NCBI GenBank assembly: GCA_910591455.2
Contig: OU342822.1
Span: forward strand, 19,123,763 to 19,187,762
DNA length: 64,000 nt
From: Pholis gunnellus
Taxonomy: Eukaryota; Chordata; Actinopteri; Perciformes; Pholidae
Direction of reading: 5' to 3'
Shown: one piece after another, positions 25,012-36,600 of the stretch
Layout of the letters: each line of letters opens with the position of its first letter
Numbering within the stretch: position 1 is the stretch's first letter
Translations under genes and position numbers: made by a program
The notes under the pieces: generated by a model
What the model was told of the DNA's origin: nothing
Databases searched by the model: none
What the model saw: the letters and a program-made list of their open reading frames with translations, nothing else

Positions 25012-27753
25012 ATGCCAGAAGTGTTAACAACAAATTACCAGGCTCTTTCGTAAGTAACTATAACTTATAAAGTATCTCGTAAAAGTAAAAAATATTCCGT
25101 TCGAGCCTGTGAACTGCTGAATCTCAACCATGTATCAGGACGATCGAGATTATTGGCCTCTGAGGTAACTTTAGCGGTGTCTCCTGGGCCCGTTCAAGCT
25201 TGTGCAGAGCAGCAGTGACAACACAGTTTGTGATACATGTACATCGTCGCCTCGTTTAGCTTTACTTTATTTTATTAACTGTGTTGACTTAAAGTTCCTC
25301 TTTCTCTCTTTCCTCCTCAGAAACATGGACGAGGCAGAGACTACTGGTGAGAAAACAAGTTTGCTTATTTATTTGTATTTATTTGAATAAATGAAGCTAC
25401 TCAGCGGTGGAATGTAAATAAGTACATTTACTCAAGTACTGCAAGGTGATTTTGCATTCGAAGGTTTCAGACAAACTGAAGGATTGAGTGTAAATGCAGC
25501 AGTAATATTAACAGTAAAACACAGACAGAGACCATTTTGATGCACGATGACTTTCACTTTTGATTCTTACAGTACATTTCTGCTGCCAATACTTAAATAC
25601 CATTATTTAAATAAGGTTTTGGAAGCAGGACCCTTTCTCATTTAATATATATATATTTATTCAGTGTGGTATTAGTACTTTTACTTAAAGGAAGAGTGTG
25701 TAACATTTAGGGGTTATTGGCAGAAACAGAATATAATAACTATGTTTTCTTTAGCGTATAATCACCTGAATATATCGGCATACGGAGCGCGTCCTCTTAT
25801 CGGAGCACCCACCATGTTTCTACGGAAGCCCAGAACAGACAAACCACACACTGGCTCTAAGACGGGGCCATTTGTGTTGTTTACATGTTTAAGCGTCGGT
25901 CTCCGTAGTTCTCCTACATGCACACAGGTAAAGTTTCAGGTGGTTGCAATCTGCAACCTCACCACTAGGTGTCGCCAGATCCTACACACTGCACCTTTTA
26001 AGTAAAGGATCTGTCTTTGAGTGTAATGATGTTACTTTCCCCCCAAAAATGACCATTACGTTGAAAAATCACATTCCAATTTCATAAAATATCAGTATCG
26101 CCCATCCCTTGTTTTACGCCGTTTATGAAAGTGATACAGTTTGTGAATGTGTAAAAACCTGCTGAATTTAACTAAATATCTTTTTTTTTAACTAGATTCT
26201 CTTTGAAACTATGTAAAGCTCAATAATGACTCAAACATTCTTCTCTATCTTTAGTGTCGGGGAAGAAATTCTTTGTCCACGTGGCGGGAAAAACTAACAA
26301 CGCTCATCTCGAGTACATTGCAAAGCTTAAACACATCGGCAAAATTGACGTGGCCTCTCCTGAAGAAAGTGACTTCCTCGTGATTTTCTGTCCCGTCGTT
26401 TCACGAGTTGGAACGGACATCAGCATGGCCCTGGAAAACATTCCAGGTAGGAAATGCCTTCGTTCGCCAGTTTCTTATATATATATATTTCATATCATCA
26501 CTTTGATTTTAAAGATCTCAGCTTTACTGTTTAGAATTACTCTCCACACATATGGATGCATATTCAGCTCTGCTGCCCCCAAGTGGCAAACAAAATCCCA
26601 ATGAATACAACGGCAAGAAACTTCTAAGATAAATAGGAAAGACGTGTCATGTTGTTTCTGACTCATTTGTTCGTGCCGTCTTTGCTTACAGCTGATAAAC
26701 CAGCAATTCTGGTGGTGATGCATCACACCTTCAATGTTGACTACGTTGTAGCTGAAAGCAGGAGACAGGTGACCAACCGGAAAGTCCTGCTCACTGTGGA
26801 CTGTCTGTTCCACGAGCGCAAGCTCCTGAACAGTAACCGCAACGACATAGCGTGGCACGAGGTCGAGACGTTTCTTGGATCTTCCCGTTCAGCGGTAACG
26901 ACTATTTTTACTGATCTGATACAATCAGGTTTCCACACAATCAATGCAGAGTGACCGAGATACCAGAATCCTTGCTGTGGTCCATGAAGCAGTGTCATTA
27001 TTACTAATTAATATTACTTATTTTGTTTCTTCCTTTCAGGTTCCCTGGTATAATAAACGTAAGTGTTACATTCACCTCAGATTTCAGATCAAACAGAAGC
27101 TAAATAAATAATTCTTAAGTTACAGTTTTTTTAGTGTATTTGTATGTTCTTGATGAGCTGCAGTGGAGGGAGAGCAACAAAGCATCACAACTTGAAGCTG
27201 AACTGCAGACAGCATGTTACAAGGAATGTGGTTTTGTGGTGAAAAGACGATTAGAAGAGTGCAGTTTGAATAATTCAGTCTTCTGCATTTCTGGAAATGT
27301 GGTCTTATTTCATAGTTGTGGCCATCAGAATAAACTACATGTGACTCCTGTACAGAGACGTAGAAGGAGCATCATATGCTTGTATGCATTATTACTTCTC
27401 TCTTTGATTTATTCCCTCAGTAAACATTGTAAACATGAGTTCCACCGCTTCATTTTGGAGGGCTGTTTCCTCATAAATCATACAGTGTGAACATTTTGAG
27501 TATGGTCACATTTGTTTCCCCTCTGAATAAGTTGCTGAGATAACTGGGTTGATCCGGAGATTGCTCTGAATGTGTTTGAACTTGAGATGCACCGATACTG
27601 ATATCGGATATTGAGATGTAAATGATACCGGATGACTCATTGTTTTTCTTTATTTTAGGAATTGTGGCAATCACAGTTGCTGTTGTGGTGATAGTGGCAG
27701 CGGTGGTGATCATCATTGTCACCACTGTTGGAAAGAAGAAGGCTAACCCCTAA
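25012..27753 (+). CDS. Teleost tail-anchored protein with Rossmann-like domain, probably interferon-inducible (190 aa)
   Basis: Exons 25012-25049, 25321-25346, 26255-26446, 26692-26894, 27040-27058 and 27659-27753 join in phase to 190 codons, starting MPEVLTTNYQALSNMDEAE. Residues 24-153 form alternating hydrophobic strands and helices (KKFFVHVAG, SDFLVIFCPVVSRVGTD, KPAILVVMHH, RKVLLTVDCLFHE). The pattern of a strand ending in a CP turn, then S-R-x-G-T-D-x-x-x-A-L and K-P-x-I-x-V, recalls the GT-x-x-E/A-L...GKPV motif of nucleoside 2-deoxyribosyltransferase-like folds. That is resemblance, not proof. Residues 161-183 are an uninterrupted Val/Ile/Ala membrane segment followed by GKKKANP, which predicts a tail-anchored protein with its domain in the cytosol. 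I recall uncharacterised multicopy teleost genes with this core but no official name. The upstream ISRE suggests antiviral induction. A second in-frame ATG (exon 2) is a possible alternative start. Confidence 0.82.
25685..26000. mobile_element. MITE-like element in an intron of the ISRE gene
   Basis: The left end TTAAAGGAAGAGTGTGTAAC and the right end CCTACACACTGCACCTTTTA form an imperfect terminal inverted repeat of about 19 bp. Internal sequence (TATTGGCAGAAACAGAATAT, TATGTTTTCTTTAG) recurs at 21,494-21,600 in degraded form. No ORF is present. It is a non-autonomous DNA-transposon relic. Confidence 0.65.
27340..27445 (+). repeat. Dispersed repeat, partial copy C
   Basis: Shares ATTACTTCTCTCTTTGATTT and CAGTAAACATTGTAAACATG with copy A. 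It lies in the intron before the tail-anchor exon of the ISRE gene. Confidence 0.65.
27659..27753 (+). CDS. Tail-anchor exon of the ISRE gene
   Basis: This terminal coding exon has acceptor TTTATTTTAG and encodes about 23 consecutive hydrophobic residues rich in Val and Ile, then GKKKANP and TAA. The membrane anchor therefore sits on its own exon and could be skipped or swapped to give a soluble form. The basic tail is short, as in ER or mitochondrial outer-membrane tail-anchored proteins. No KKxx retrieval signal is present at the required positions. Confidence 0.82.
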
Positions 27754-27885
27754 CACGCACGACATGATAAAGGCTTTGGCAAAAGGACAAAACATTCTGT
27801 AACAAAAGGCTTGCTGCTGCTCTGTGCTATTAAAGATAAAGATTATTAAAGATAAAGATGATATGTTGCTCCTTCATAAAGAATG

Positions 27886-27891
27886 AATAAA
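27886..27891 (+). terminator. Polyadenylation signal of the ISRE gene
   Basis: A canonical AATAAA lies 133 bp after the stop codon. An ATTAAA variant also occurs at about 27827. Only about 430 bp separate this signal from the putative trdn promoter elements. Confidence 0.6.
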
Positions 27892-28169
27892 AATGAACCG
27901 ATCAAAGTGATTATCGTGGATTGTCTCTGTACATTCGTCGCATCTCTGATATGGATTCTTATCAAAAATGAGGTAAAGGTCTTATAATATATATATATAT
28001 ATATAATAACAAGTAGATTTAAGTGGTGGGTCATACGACCTGGTTGGTTTGAAGCATACAGCGACTCTAACTCTGTTTACTTTGCACTTTTACTGATCTG
28101 AGTCCTGTTTACTTGTAGTGTCATGACGGCACTTCAAACTCAACTGTAAGAGCATATTGCCTGCACTTC

Positions 28170-28221
28170 AGGTCTCTCTCCCCCTCTCTCTCTCCCTCCC
28201 CCCCCCTCTCTCTCTCTCTCC
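28170..28221. repeat. Polypyrimidine (CT/C)n tract
   Basis: About 50 bp of almost pure C/T lies 100 bp upstream of the trdn CArG box. It could form non-B DNA or act as a GAGA-type site; no direct evidence. Confidence 0.85.
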
Positions 28222-28321
28222 GCTTGATGACAGCTCTGCACTGAGCGGTGGAGTCTGGAGGAGGGGGATTAGTTAACATAGAGGGGGGGGGAGCGATGGG
28301 GTGTTAAGGTCACGCCTCTGG

Positions 28322-28331
28322 CCTAAAAAGG
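28322..28331 (+). promoter_or_regulatory. trdn: CArG box (SRF site), putative trdn promoter
   Basis: CCTAAAAAGG matches CC(A/T)6GG exactly. It lies about 730 bp upstream of the trdn start codon, next to a MEF2-like CTAAGAATAA at 28364-28373 (one mismatch to YTAWWWWTAR). The pair fits a striated-muscle promoter, as expected for triadin. The transcription start is not determined. Confidence 0.5.
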
Positions 28332-29060
28332 CGAAGCAGAATACCAGCGAGCAGTGAGCCGCTCTAAGAATAACTCTCGGGGCCCTGAGGCTCAGAAACA
28401 TGGCGTGAATGTAACAGCACCTAATTAGAGTTCAGACTTCTATTCAGACCAATCAAAAGAAGAGAATAACAAATACGATTGATCGTTTATTAGTGTGAAA
28501 CAAACGTCCACACGTGTGATCACGTGACTCCAGCAGCAACACACTGGCTGGTGGGATAAAGTTACCTTGAAGCTCTCTCTTCTCAATCTCTCTTCTCTGT
28601 TTCCCTTCCGTCGCCCGTCAGTCCGCCGTGGTCGATCTAATTCTGTCAGAGCAGGGTGGAGGGGAGGGGAACGCCACAACCGGAGCGCCAACCAGGCAAA
28701 GGGCAAAAGACAGTGACCACCTTAACTTGGTGTCTTGTCCGTCTCCCCGGCCTCATCCACTGGGACGGAAGTCTCCCGACCAACCTGGCACCTTTTGGAC
28801 CCCCATGAGAAGCGTCTGACTTTTGGAAAAACACAGATTTGACAAATGAGAATGGGAAAAGAGGTGTAGAGCGTTACCGGTTTGTTTTTTTTGTTTTTTC
28901 CTGCATAACTTCAGCAGCAGCCGTTCAAACGTGACGTTTCTGGATTGGAATTAAAACACTGGGGATTAAAAAAAAAGCGCGCGGAGGAGTTCAGGATCTA
29001 CCATAAATATTTGTCTTCATGGCGACTTAATCTGCACAAAGGATTTACCGTTCTGTAGCT

Positions 29061-29776
29061 ATGACTGAAACAGTTGAAGGTAAAAAAACACATTATTCAA
29101 TTTCAACACCGTATTACATAAAGGCTGCCTGACATCATGTGTACATATTAAACTCCTTCAGTGTGTCTTGTGTTGTCCTTCTATGTTTGGCTGTCTGGTG
29201 TGTAGGGGAATTTCATGATTGGAAGTATCTAAAAATATGGCGCTATCATGTATCTGTCTGCTATTTGCAATGCAGCTTTAAGACCCCTGTGACATCTACA
29301 GCGCCGTATAGGAGCAGTCAGCATCAACACTGTACTTCTCGTCACATGCAACCAGAAGCACTTTTATGTGCATTGGTGACGGTAGTAGTAACGCCTCGTG
29401 TTTGAGCGTCAGTATCTAATTTACGGAAGAACTTTATTGAAAGATAAAGAGTTAACAGTTTAAAATAAAGTGAACCATTTAAAGTGACAGCTTATTTCTT
29501 CTAGAACCTTGAATTTAGCACTGGAACAGTTGCTCTCTGTGTGTGTGTGTGTGTGTGTGTGCGTGAATGTGGACTGAACTTCTGAATGTGCATGTGTCCC
29601 AGAGGCCTAAGGGTCCGATACCAGTCATACATACAATACATGTGGTAAATGTAGACGGCTGCTGCAGGCTCTGCGGTGCCCCAAGCAGCATTCACACAGC
29701 TCCCTGTTTCAGCATGTGGGTTTGGAGTTAGCATGAAGATAGCGAAAAATGTCCATCACATTAGTTATATGCCCAT

Positions 29777-29826
<50 letters not shown>

Positions 29827-32346
29827 GTGTACAGAGTACAGAGAGGTGATATTCCTCTCCTGTAGGAAGAAGTTATCATCTTGTGGGAACAAGTTCTTTA
29901 TCTTGTGCACACATGAAAATGATAAAAGGACAAAAGACAAAAGACAGCATTTACATTCTGGTAGAAACTGAAATGTTGATTAATATGAACGGTCCCGAGT
30001 AAATGAATAAATGTGCTTACAAGATAAAAGATAAAGATAAAGATAAAAGATATCCCTTTTCTGGACTTTTTTGGGGCTCCGTGGTTTTCACTAATTCTGG
30101 TTTATTGAATATATTTCTGTACTTGGCCTCTTTCTTTATTAGACATTTCAACATGCCACAGGTGGAAACGGAGTAAATTGGTCTGCTCACCTTCAACCTG
30201 ACAAGAGATCTGATTAACAAGAATAACACCTGTGTGGGTGCTGCTAAGACAACGAGATGAGGATTATCCTCGAGCGAAGACTGTTTCATTGTGTTCACAA
30301 AACGTATGTAACGTCATGTGTTCACTGCGTTTTCTCAAGATTAAATATGATGAAGTTCAATTCAAACACAGATTCAGACTCCAGTCGCTGCTGAAGTCAT
30401 TTGGTTAAAAAGCTCCGAAAAAAGTTAGTGAGTTGAGAGAATGAGCCAAGAATGAACTTCCATGCTAATAAATGATGCTCTTATGGTGTTAATGTTCATT
30501 TCTTAAGACCGAATAAGACGCGTGGTACGTGTTTTATTCTCTAGAATTGTTGATTTCTTGTTTCTCCTCACTCTCGTATGAGGACCGACTTGTGCAGACT
30601 GTAAAAATATGGAATCCCATCATCATGTTAAAAATAAGATTATTATTGAATCTCAGATTTTACTGGGAAACTGCACTTGGCTTCCCCACAAGAAAGAAAA
30701 CGTGTTACATCTTGTAGCTTGATTCTGCTGTGTAAATATGAAATGCTCTGATACGACCATGCATTTCCATGTATAAGACTTTTCAAAAAGTTCAAAAAGT
30801 ATTGAATATATAGTTGCTCATGTAGTTTTTGGCAGCAAGTGTGTTGAAGAGTAATCATGGGAGTCATGACACTTTGTTTACAACGTGTCTGCTGTGGAAA
30901 TGGTCCATACTTGGGGGATGTGAGTTTATGTTTGTGAGGCAGATCCAATATAAATGTGTGACTCTAAAATAGAAGAAGTCTCGTGGAAGAAGGTGGAAAA
31001 CTAACATCTATTTTGTATTTGTGCACATTTTTGTATAGATTAACAAATAATGGGCCGAGGCTTTGCGATTCCTTTTCTGTATTGCATTATATCAAGGATG
31101 GGATGTCTGCACGTCCTGTAATCCATTTCCTCACACTCATTATTGCATCCTAAATGCTGTAAATGGAGAGTCTGCAGTGTCAACACTAACATTACAGCAA
31201 ATGCACGAGCCCTGTGCTAGTTGGAGACGTGGAAACCTGACCTGATTATGAGCAACCGCCGTACTCAACCAGCCGGATCTTTATGGTCTCGGCTGCGCTT
31301 CGTGCAGCTCTGTGCACTCATTAAGGAAATGTTATGACTGCACTCCCCCTGTTTTCTGACTGAACAGGCTCCTAATGACTGCTCTGATCTGGGCTGTCAT
31401 GGATACCCAGAGAGTAACAACAGTGTGGAGACAGGTCAGCCATAAAAGGAGGAATCGGACACGGACGGCTGGTCAAAACCATTTAGAGTTGGGTTTTAAA
31501 AAGTGCTGGTTAACAGAGGCATTCAAAGAATGGAAAGATTAACACATTATTCATGTTTTAACGCTCAGTGTAGCATCCAAAAAGTGGTCACTACGAGTAC
31601 ATTTTATGACAATCTGGATATTAAGATTGTGATATTTTTGGCTGATAGGTGCACCTGAGGAAAGGTCAAAGGGTGAGTGGAAGCCATGGTGTGAAGGTGT
31701 CAGTAGTTCATTGCTGTATCATTAGAAGATCTCCTTAGTACAGCCAAACATGACAAAACTGAAAACTGAAAATCTGATCAAGATATGTTGTCGTGGGCCG
31801 AAGTCTTGGATGGATTGACCAGTCAGCATTCTCAGTCAAAAACTGTGGCGTGGGTCTGATTTTCATGAACTTCGGTGCAGAAACCTGAATAGAGAAGTGA
31901 GTACTCAGGAGAGCGGAACTCTACGTAATCAAAGCCATCCAGAGAAGCCTGTGAGAGGATGCAAAACTCTCTCACTCAACAACTACTGAAGTGTCCTTCT
32001 TGAGCCGCCACATCAAGGAAGCCTCCCATCGGTTGTGACTATTGTTAGAAATAAACTTCTTCCTCCTCAAAAGTCCAAAGCAATGGGACCGCAATCTCTA
32101 TATGTTTTTGTGTAGTTTGTGTATATTTATGGAGTGTATGAGTTAATAACATGGCCAAGGGTACATTGTTGATGGGTATTGTCAGCTTGATTGTTTGTTA
32201 GCATTGGTTAGCTAGCATGCTAACTATTAAAATGTAAGAGAAACATGATACTTTCCGCTGTAGCCACCGGGAGGTTTTTGCATCTCGTCATCACTCGTAT
32301 ATGAACTGACCTGTTGGGAGTCATGCAGAGTAATGAGGATAGACAG

Positions 32347-32381
<35 letters not shown>

Positions 32382-33583
32382 TGTGTGTGTGTGTGTGTGT
32401 GGTTAGAATGCGGCCGAGCTGCTTGAGTCAGCAGTAATGGAGAAACCTTCGGTCGCTGCCAACAGGGAGCTGAAGAGAGCGGACAGGTGGTCTGAGCGTC
32501 ACTAACACAACCACAGTGACAGCACTGAAGCACCCACAGTGTGCCTGAGTTCAACTGACAAAGCCGATCCACTATCAGTGTTACAGGTTCAGTGCTTGTC
32601 GTCTCTCACTGCATTTTATCATCCGAAGCCATATAACTCATTTAGAAACGAATCAGGTTGCTCTGGTTCCCGTTTGGCTGTAATAACAACACGAGGGAGA
32701 GTCTGTTTGTAACAGTGTCAGAAATGTAACATTTGACCTTTTGACCACAAACGCTGCTCGTTCCACTTCCTACCAACACTTTCAAGGAAAACACTTCCTC
32801 CGCTTTCATTGTATACAAGCAATTAAATTAACGTAAACTGCTGCTGACAGAATATTTGCATAACACTGAATTTAGGAAATTAATATTAGGACAGTGGAAT
32901 AACAAGAAATACATTTATTTAATAACTCTAATTACTTTATTTTAATAACTATTTCCACATTAATGCATCAATCATTATAATCCAATAATACATATTATTC
33001 TGAAATGGGCCATTCTGCACAATGAGTACTTCTATTTGTGCGACTTTAAATGTGTTGCGTTGCTAATTCGTTGTTTATTTTTGCTCCAGTAAAATGTTAA
33101 ATGCCGGACTTTTACTTCTACACTTTGCTGCTATTGCTCAAGTACAAAGTCTGAGAACCTTTTCTACTTCTAGTACACATGATGGCACACAGCTCGCAGT
33201 GTTCATTTCTGTCAATGTAGCATATATAGAATACTCAGGGAATAAGAAATAAAAACGGTTCCATTGACGGTCATATTTCTTGCACCGTATCTGATCACAG
33301 TTTCTTCGCTCCTCAGCACGGTCATCGACCACCACCACCATGGTCATCGACAGCAAGAACGTAGACGCGGGGTCGGCGGCTGCGCGCGGGCCCAAGAAGA
33401 CGTTTACGGACGACCTCCACTCCACCTTCAGCTCCCCACTAGCCTGGATCTTGGTTCTGGCTCTGATCATTACGTGGTCTTGTGTTTTTGTCATCATGTT
33501 TGACCTGATGGACTACAAGACCGTCTCAGGTGAGGAGAGGTGTCTGCTCTGAAACATGATGTGTTTGCATACACACACACACA

Positions 33584-33615
<32 letters not shown>

Positions 33616-36600
33616 GCCGAGCAAATGGGAAATGATGCTTTCAATAATGATAGTGTTACTCACATTATCAATCAGCCTCTGCTTTGATACTGTGAGACGA
33701 GGTTGAGGTCAATGTTTCTTCATAGAGGGTCAGTTATTTTGAAAAAAGACGGACGTGAAGAGATAAAACAGAGCCAACAGCAACAAGCAGGTGTTCTACT
33801 GAGAAGCTGTCTTTGTGTGTTATATGATCAGCAATGTAACACATTATTCAGAATTGTTTAACGTTTCTAGTAATGACTACTACGCCTGCACAGTTATTGT
33901 GCATTAAAGGCTAATTTTCATTAAAAAAAGGAGAAACGTTTTTATTAATTGTTATATTTTGTCTTATGAATGTTTCTCTTTCTTCATTACAGTGCTCTCT
34001 CTCTATCTTAATGTTGTTGTACAGCACATTGAAGTACCCTGTGGATAAAAACTAATGATTTTACTTGTTCATATGTATTACTGGTATTACTAAGTTGCAA
34101 GCATTGGTTCCATTTCTCCTCACAACATTAAAACTTCATTAATTTCTCTCCTGTTCAACTCCACTCAATGTTCTAACCTTAACATCAACATCTGACTTTA
34201 TTCCTCCTTTATTCCCTAAATTATGATTCTTACTGTAAACTAGTAGAAAGTCCTGCAAGAAACGTGACTAAACGTCGACCTTAGACTACAATACTGCTAA
34301 TAAAATATCATTCATATTCACAATTTCACCTTGAAACAAAGGACGACAAATCGGTTGATATCAATAGAAATATCAACTTCTCTCTTTTGCTCTTTCTGAC
34401 AGTTATTAATTTAAATTCATGTAACGATGTCACAGGCGTCAGTACATCATCACCTTCATCATCTTCATCATGGAAATCCTCTCTTTGCTTCACTCTGCTC
34501 GATGTCTTTGCTTATTGCCGTGTGTTTCTCATCCAACCAGGTCGGCCACCTCCTGTCGTCAGGAAGGTTTTAAAGGATTCAGGCCGTAGAGGCAAGGCAC
34601 CTCATCTGCTACTAACCTCCTCCTCCTCCTCAGAGCGGAAGCTTTTTCTAAAGGCGCTGATAAAAAAACTACCAATGATCTCACATCGACTGCTAATATT
34701 AGCTGTCAATGCTAGAAGGTCCTGAACAGAGCACAGTGTACAGTGCAAGCTTCTGATACTGACAGTGTTCTATTCCAGATGTTGTTTAGTTTGTGAAGAA
34801 GAAATATTTATGATGTTTTTAATTTTGCTTCAGGTGAGCTTGATTTACCAAAACATAATGAATCAACCTCATCTGAAATCTCTGCCTTTAAAACGCATTT
34901 GACTGCTATATTTTCGTTTATTTTGTCTGATGGCTTCTTGTGTGGATCTGGTTGCAGTCAGGGCTCGGAAAACGTAGAAATATGCAAAAACTATTCTCTG
35001 TGGTTCCGCCGAATGTAAGTTAATTGACGAACAATGCATTGGAGACAGAGATAATATGAATCACTTAATGTCTTTATAAGGAGAACAATATTTAGTTTTC
35101 TCCGGTGGTTCAGATCTCTTTAAACCGCCCTGATTGAAAAGGAACCATGTTTCTAAAGTGTCCGGTCCTCCTTCATCAAAACTGTCGTGGAATTGAGTTT
35201 ATATTTGAGCGCTGGGAGACTCCCAGTCTGTTTAGTATGAAGCTAAATTAAAAACGTAAATGTGATGAGAAGAATCAGATAAGAAGCCATGAGTAATAAC
35301 TTGATGAAAGAGGGTCAAAGTGCTTTTTGCACAGCAGTATGTGATGTACAGTATGAGGCCTTTACTGTGGTTAAACTGGAAGGTGGGTGATGCTTGTTCC
35401 CAACAGAATATTGATCAATTCCTGAAATCCAGATTCAGCTCCTGTAGCCCCCCCCCCCCACAGTTTAACCCTTTGCTATAGAGCTGATGTTTTCTGACAT
35501 TTCCTCAATGCAGCTGAACGTCTGCATTGAGGAAATGTTTGAGGAAGAGCACAGAAACTCTGGCTGAAACTGGAGATACGTTTGAAAAAACAACTTCCAT
35601 CCAACTGGATGACTGTATACTCGTGTCCCTGCTTCACCAGGAGGCCTCAGCAAGATCGGCTCGGACCCCATGAAGGTGGTGAGCGATGCCGTGGAGGAGT
35701 CGACAAACGTGATCAGTCTGATGTTAAAATTTGTCACCAACCTGGTTGCTCCTGAAGACGATGACGGTATGCAGTCAATGTACACATGGCTGAGAAACAA
35801 AACAGTGCATGCATCTCATAGCTTTCTTGTAAAAAATGTTGATGAAATTGTGACTTTTTTTTTACTCCTCTCCTCTTTCCTAGGAAATCTCTACGCGGTG
35901 AGAAAAAAAGGTTTGTACTGACGCAACGTTTTGATGCATTTCCTGTCGCGGTCGTCATTGTGCTGCAGCCTCGCTCGCCGCTGTGAATGTCATGTACACA
36001 TGCTGCGCTGCATTACATGTGCTGTTCTTTATGTTGTACTTTTAGCAAATGCATAATCTCAAACAAACATCTCACAAAAAGGGATTTTGTTGCTTTAATG
36101 CAACTCATAACAGCACATGTACTGCAAGTTTGACCTCAGTTGACTTTATCAGGCAATACTTTTCATTTGTAAAGGCCTTTACACACCAGGGAGCGTTTTT
36201 TTCTTATATAGAAAAAAATATATATATATATTTTCAATATATTTTTGGAAATGTTTTGTCATGACTTTTTTTGCGCGGCGAAAAAATGACCTAATTTCTT
36301 TCGATAAAAGGTTGATTTTTGCTACAAATTTGGCATTTTCGTGTTGTTTATTCGTCATAATCCCGATGTGTAAAGGCCTTAAGGGTGGCAAATATTATCT
36401 AATAAACTGAAATCAATGGGTGAAAATTCTAAAGATGGATAATGATGCCACTGCAGGAATCGTCTGCCTTCATAGACAATAGAAATACATAACACGTGTG
36501 GCTGAGGGACTGGGGGCATTGTTATTATGGAGTTTCATGCTAACTTGATGTATGAACGATCTCAAAGATTCAACATGGTTGGAGGAGGAGGAGGAGGAAG

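Larger units (their letters stand above)
29080..33316. other. trdn: trdn intron 1
   Basis: A 4.2-kb first intron. It contains (GT)n at 29539-29561, (CA)n at 29777-29822, (GT)n at about 32350-32400, and teleost repeat fragments near 33,060-33,175 (CTTTTACTTCTACACTTTGCTG...CTCAAGTACAAAG). No exon is supported within it. Confidence 0.55.
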
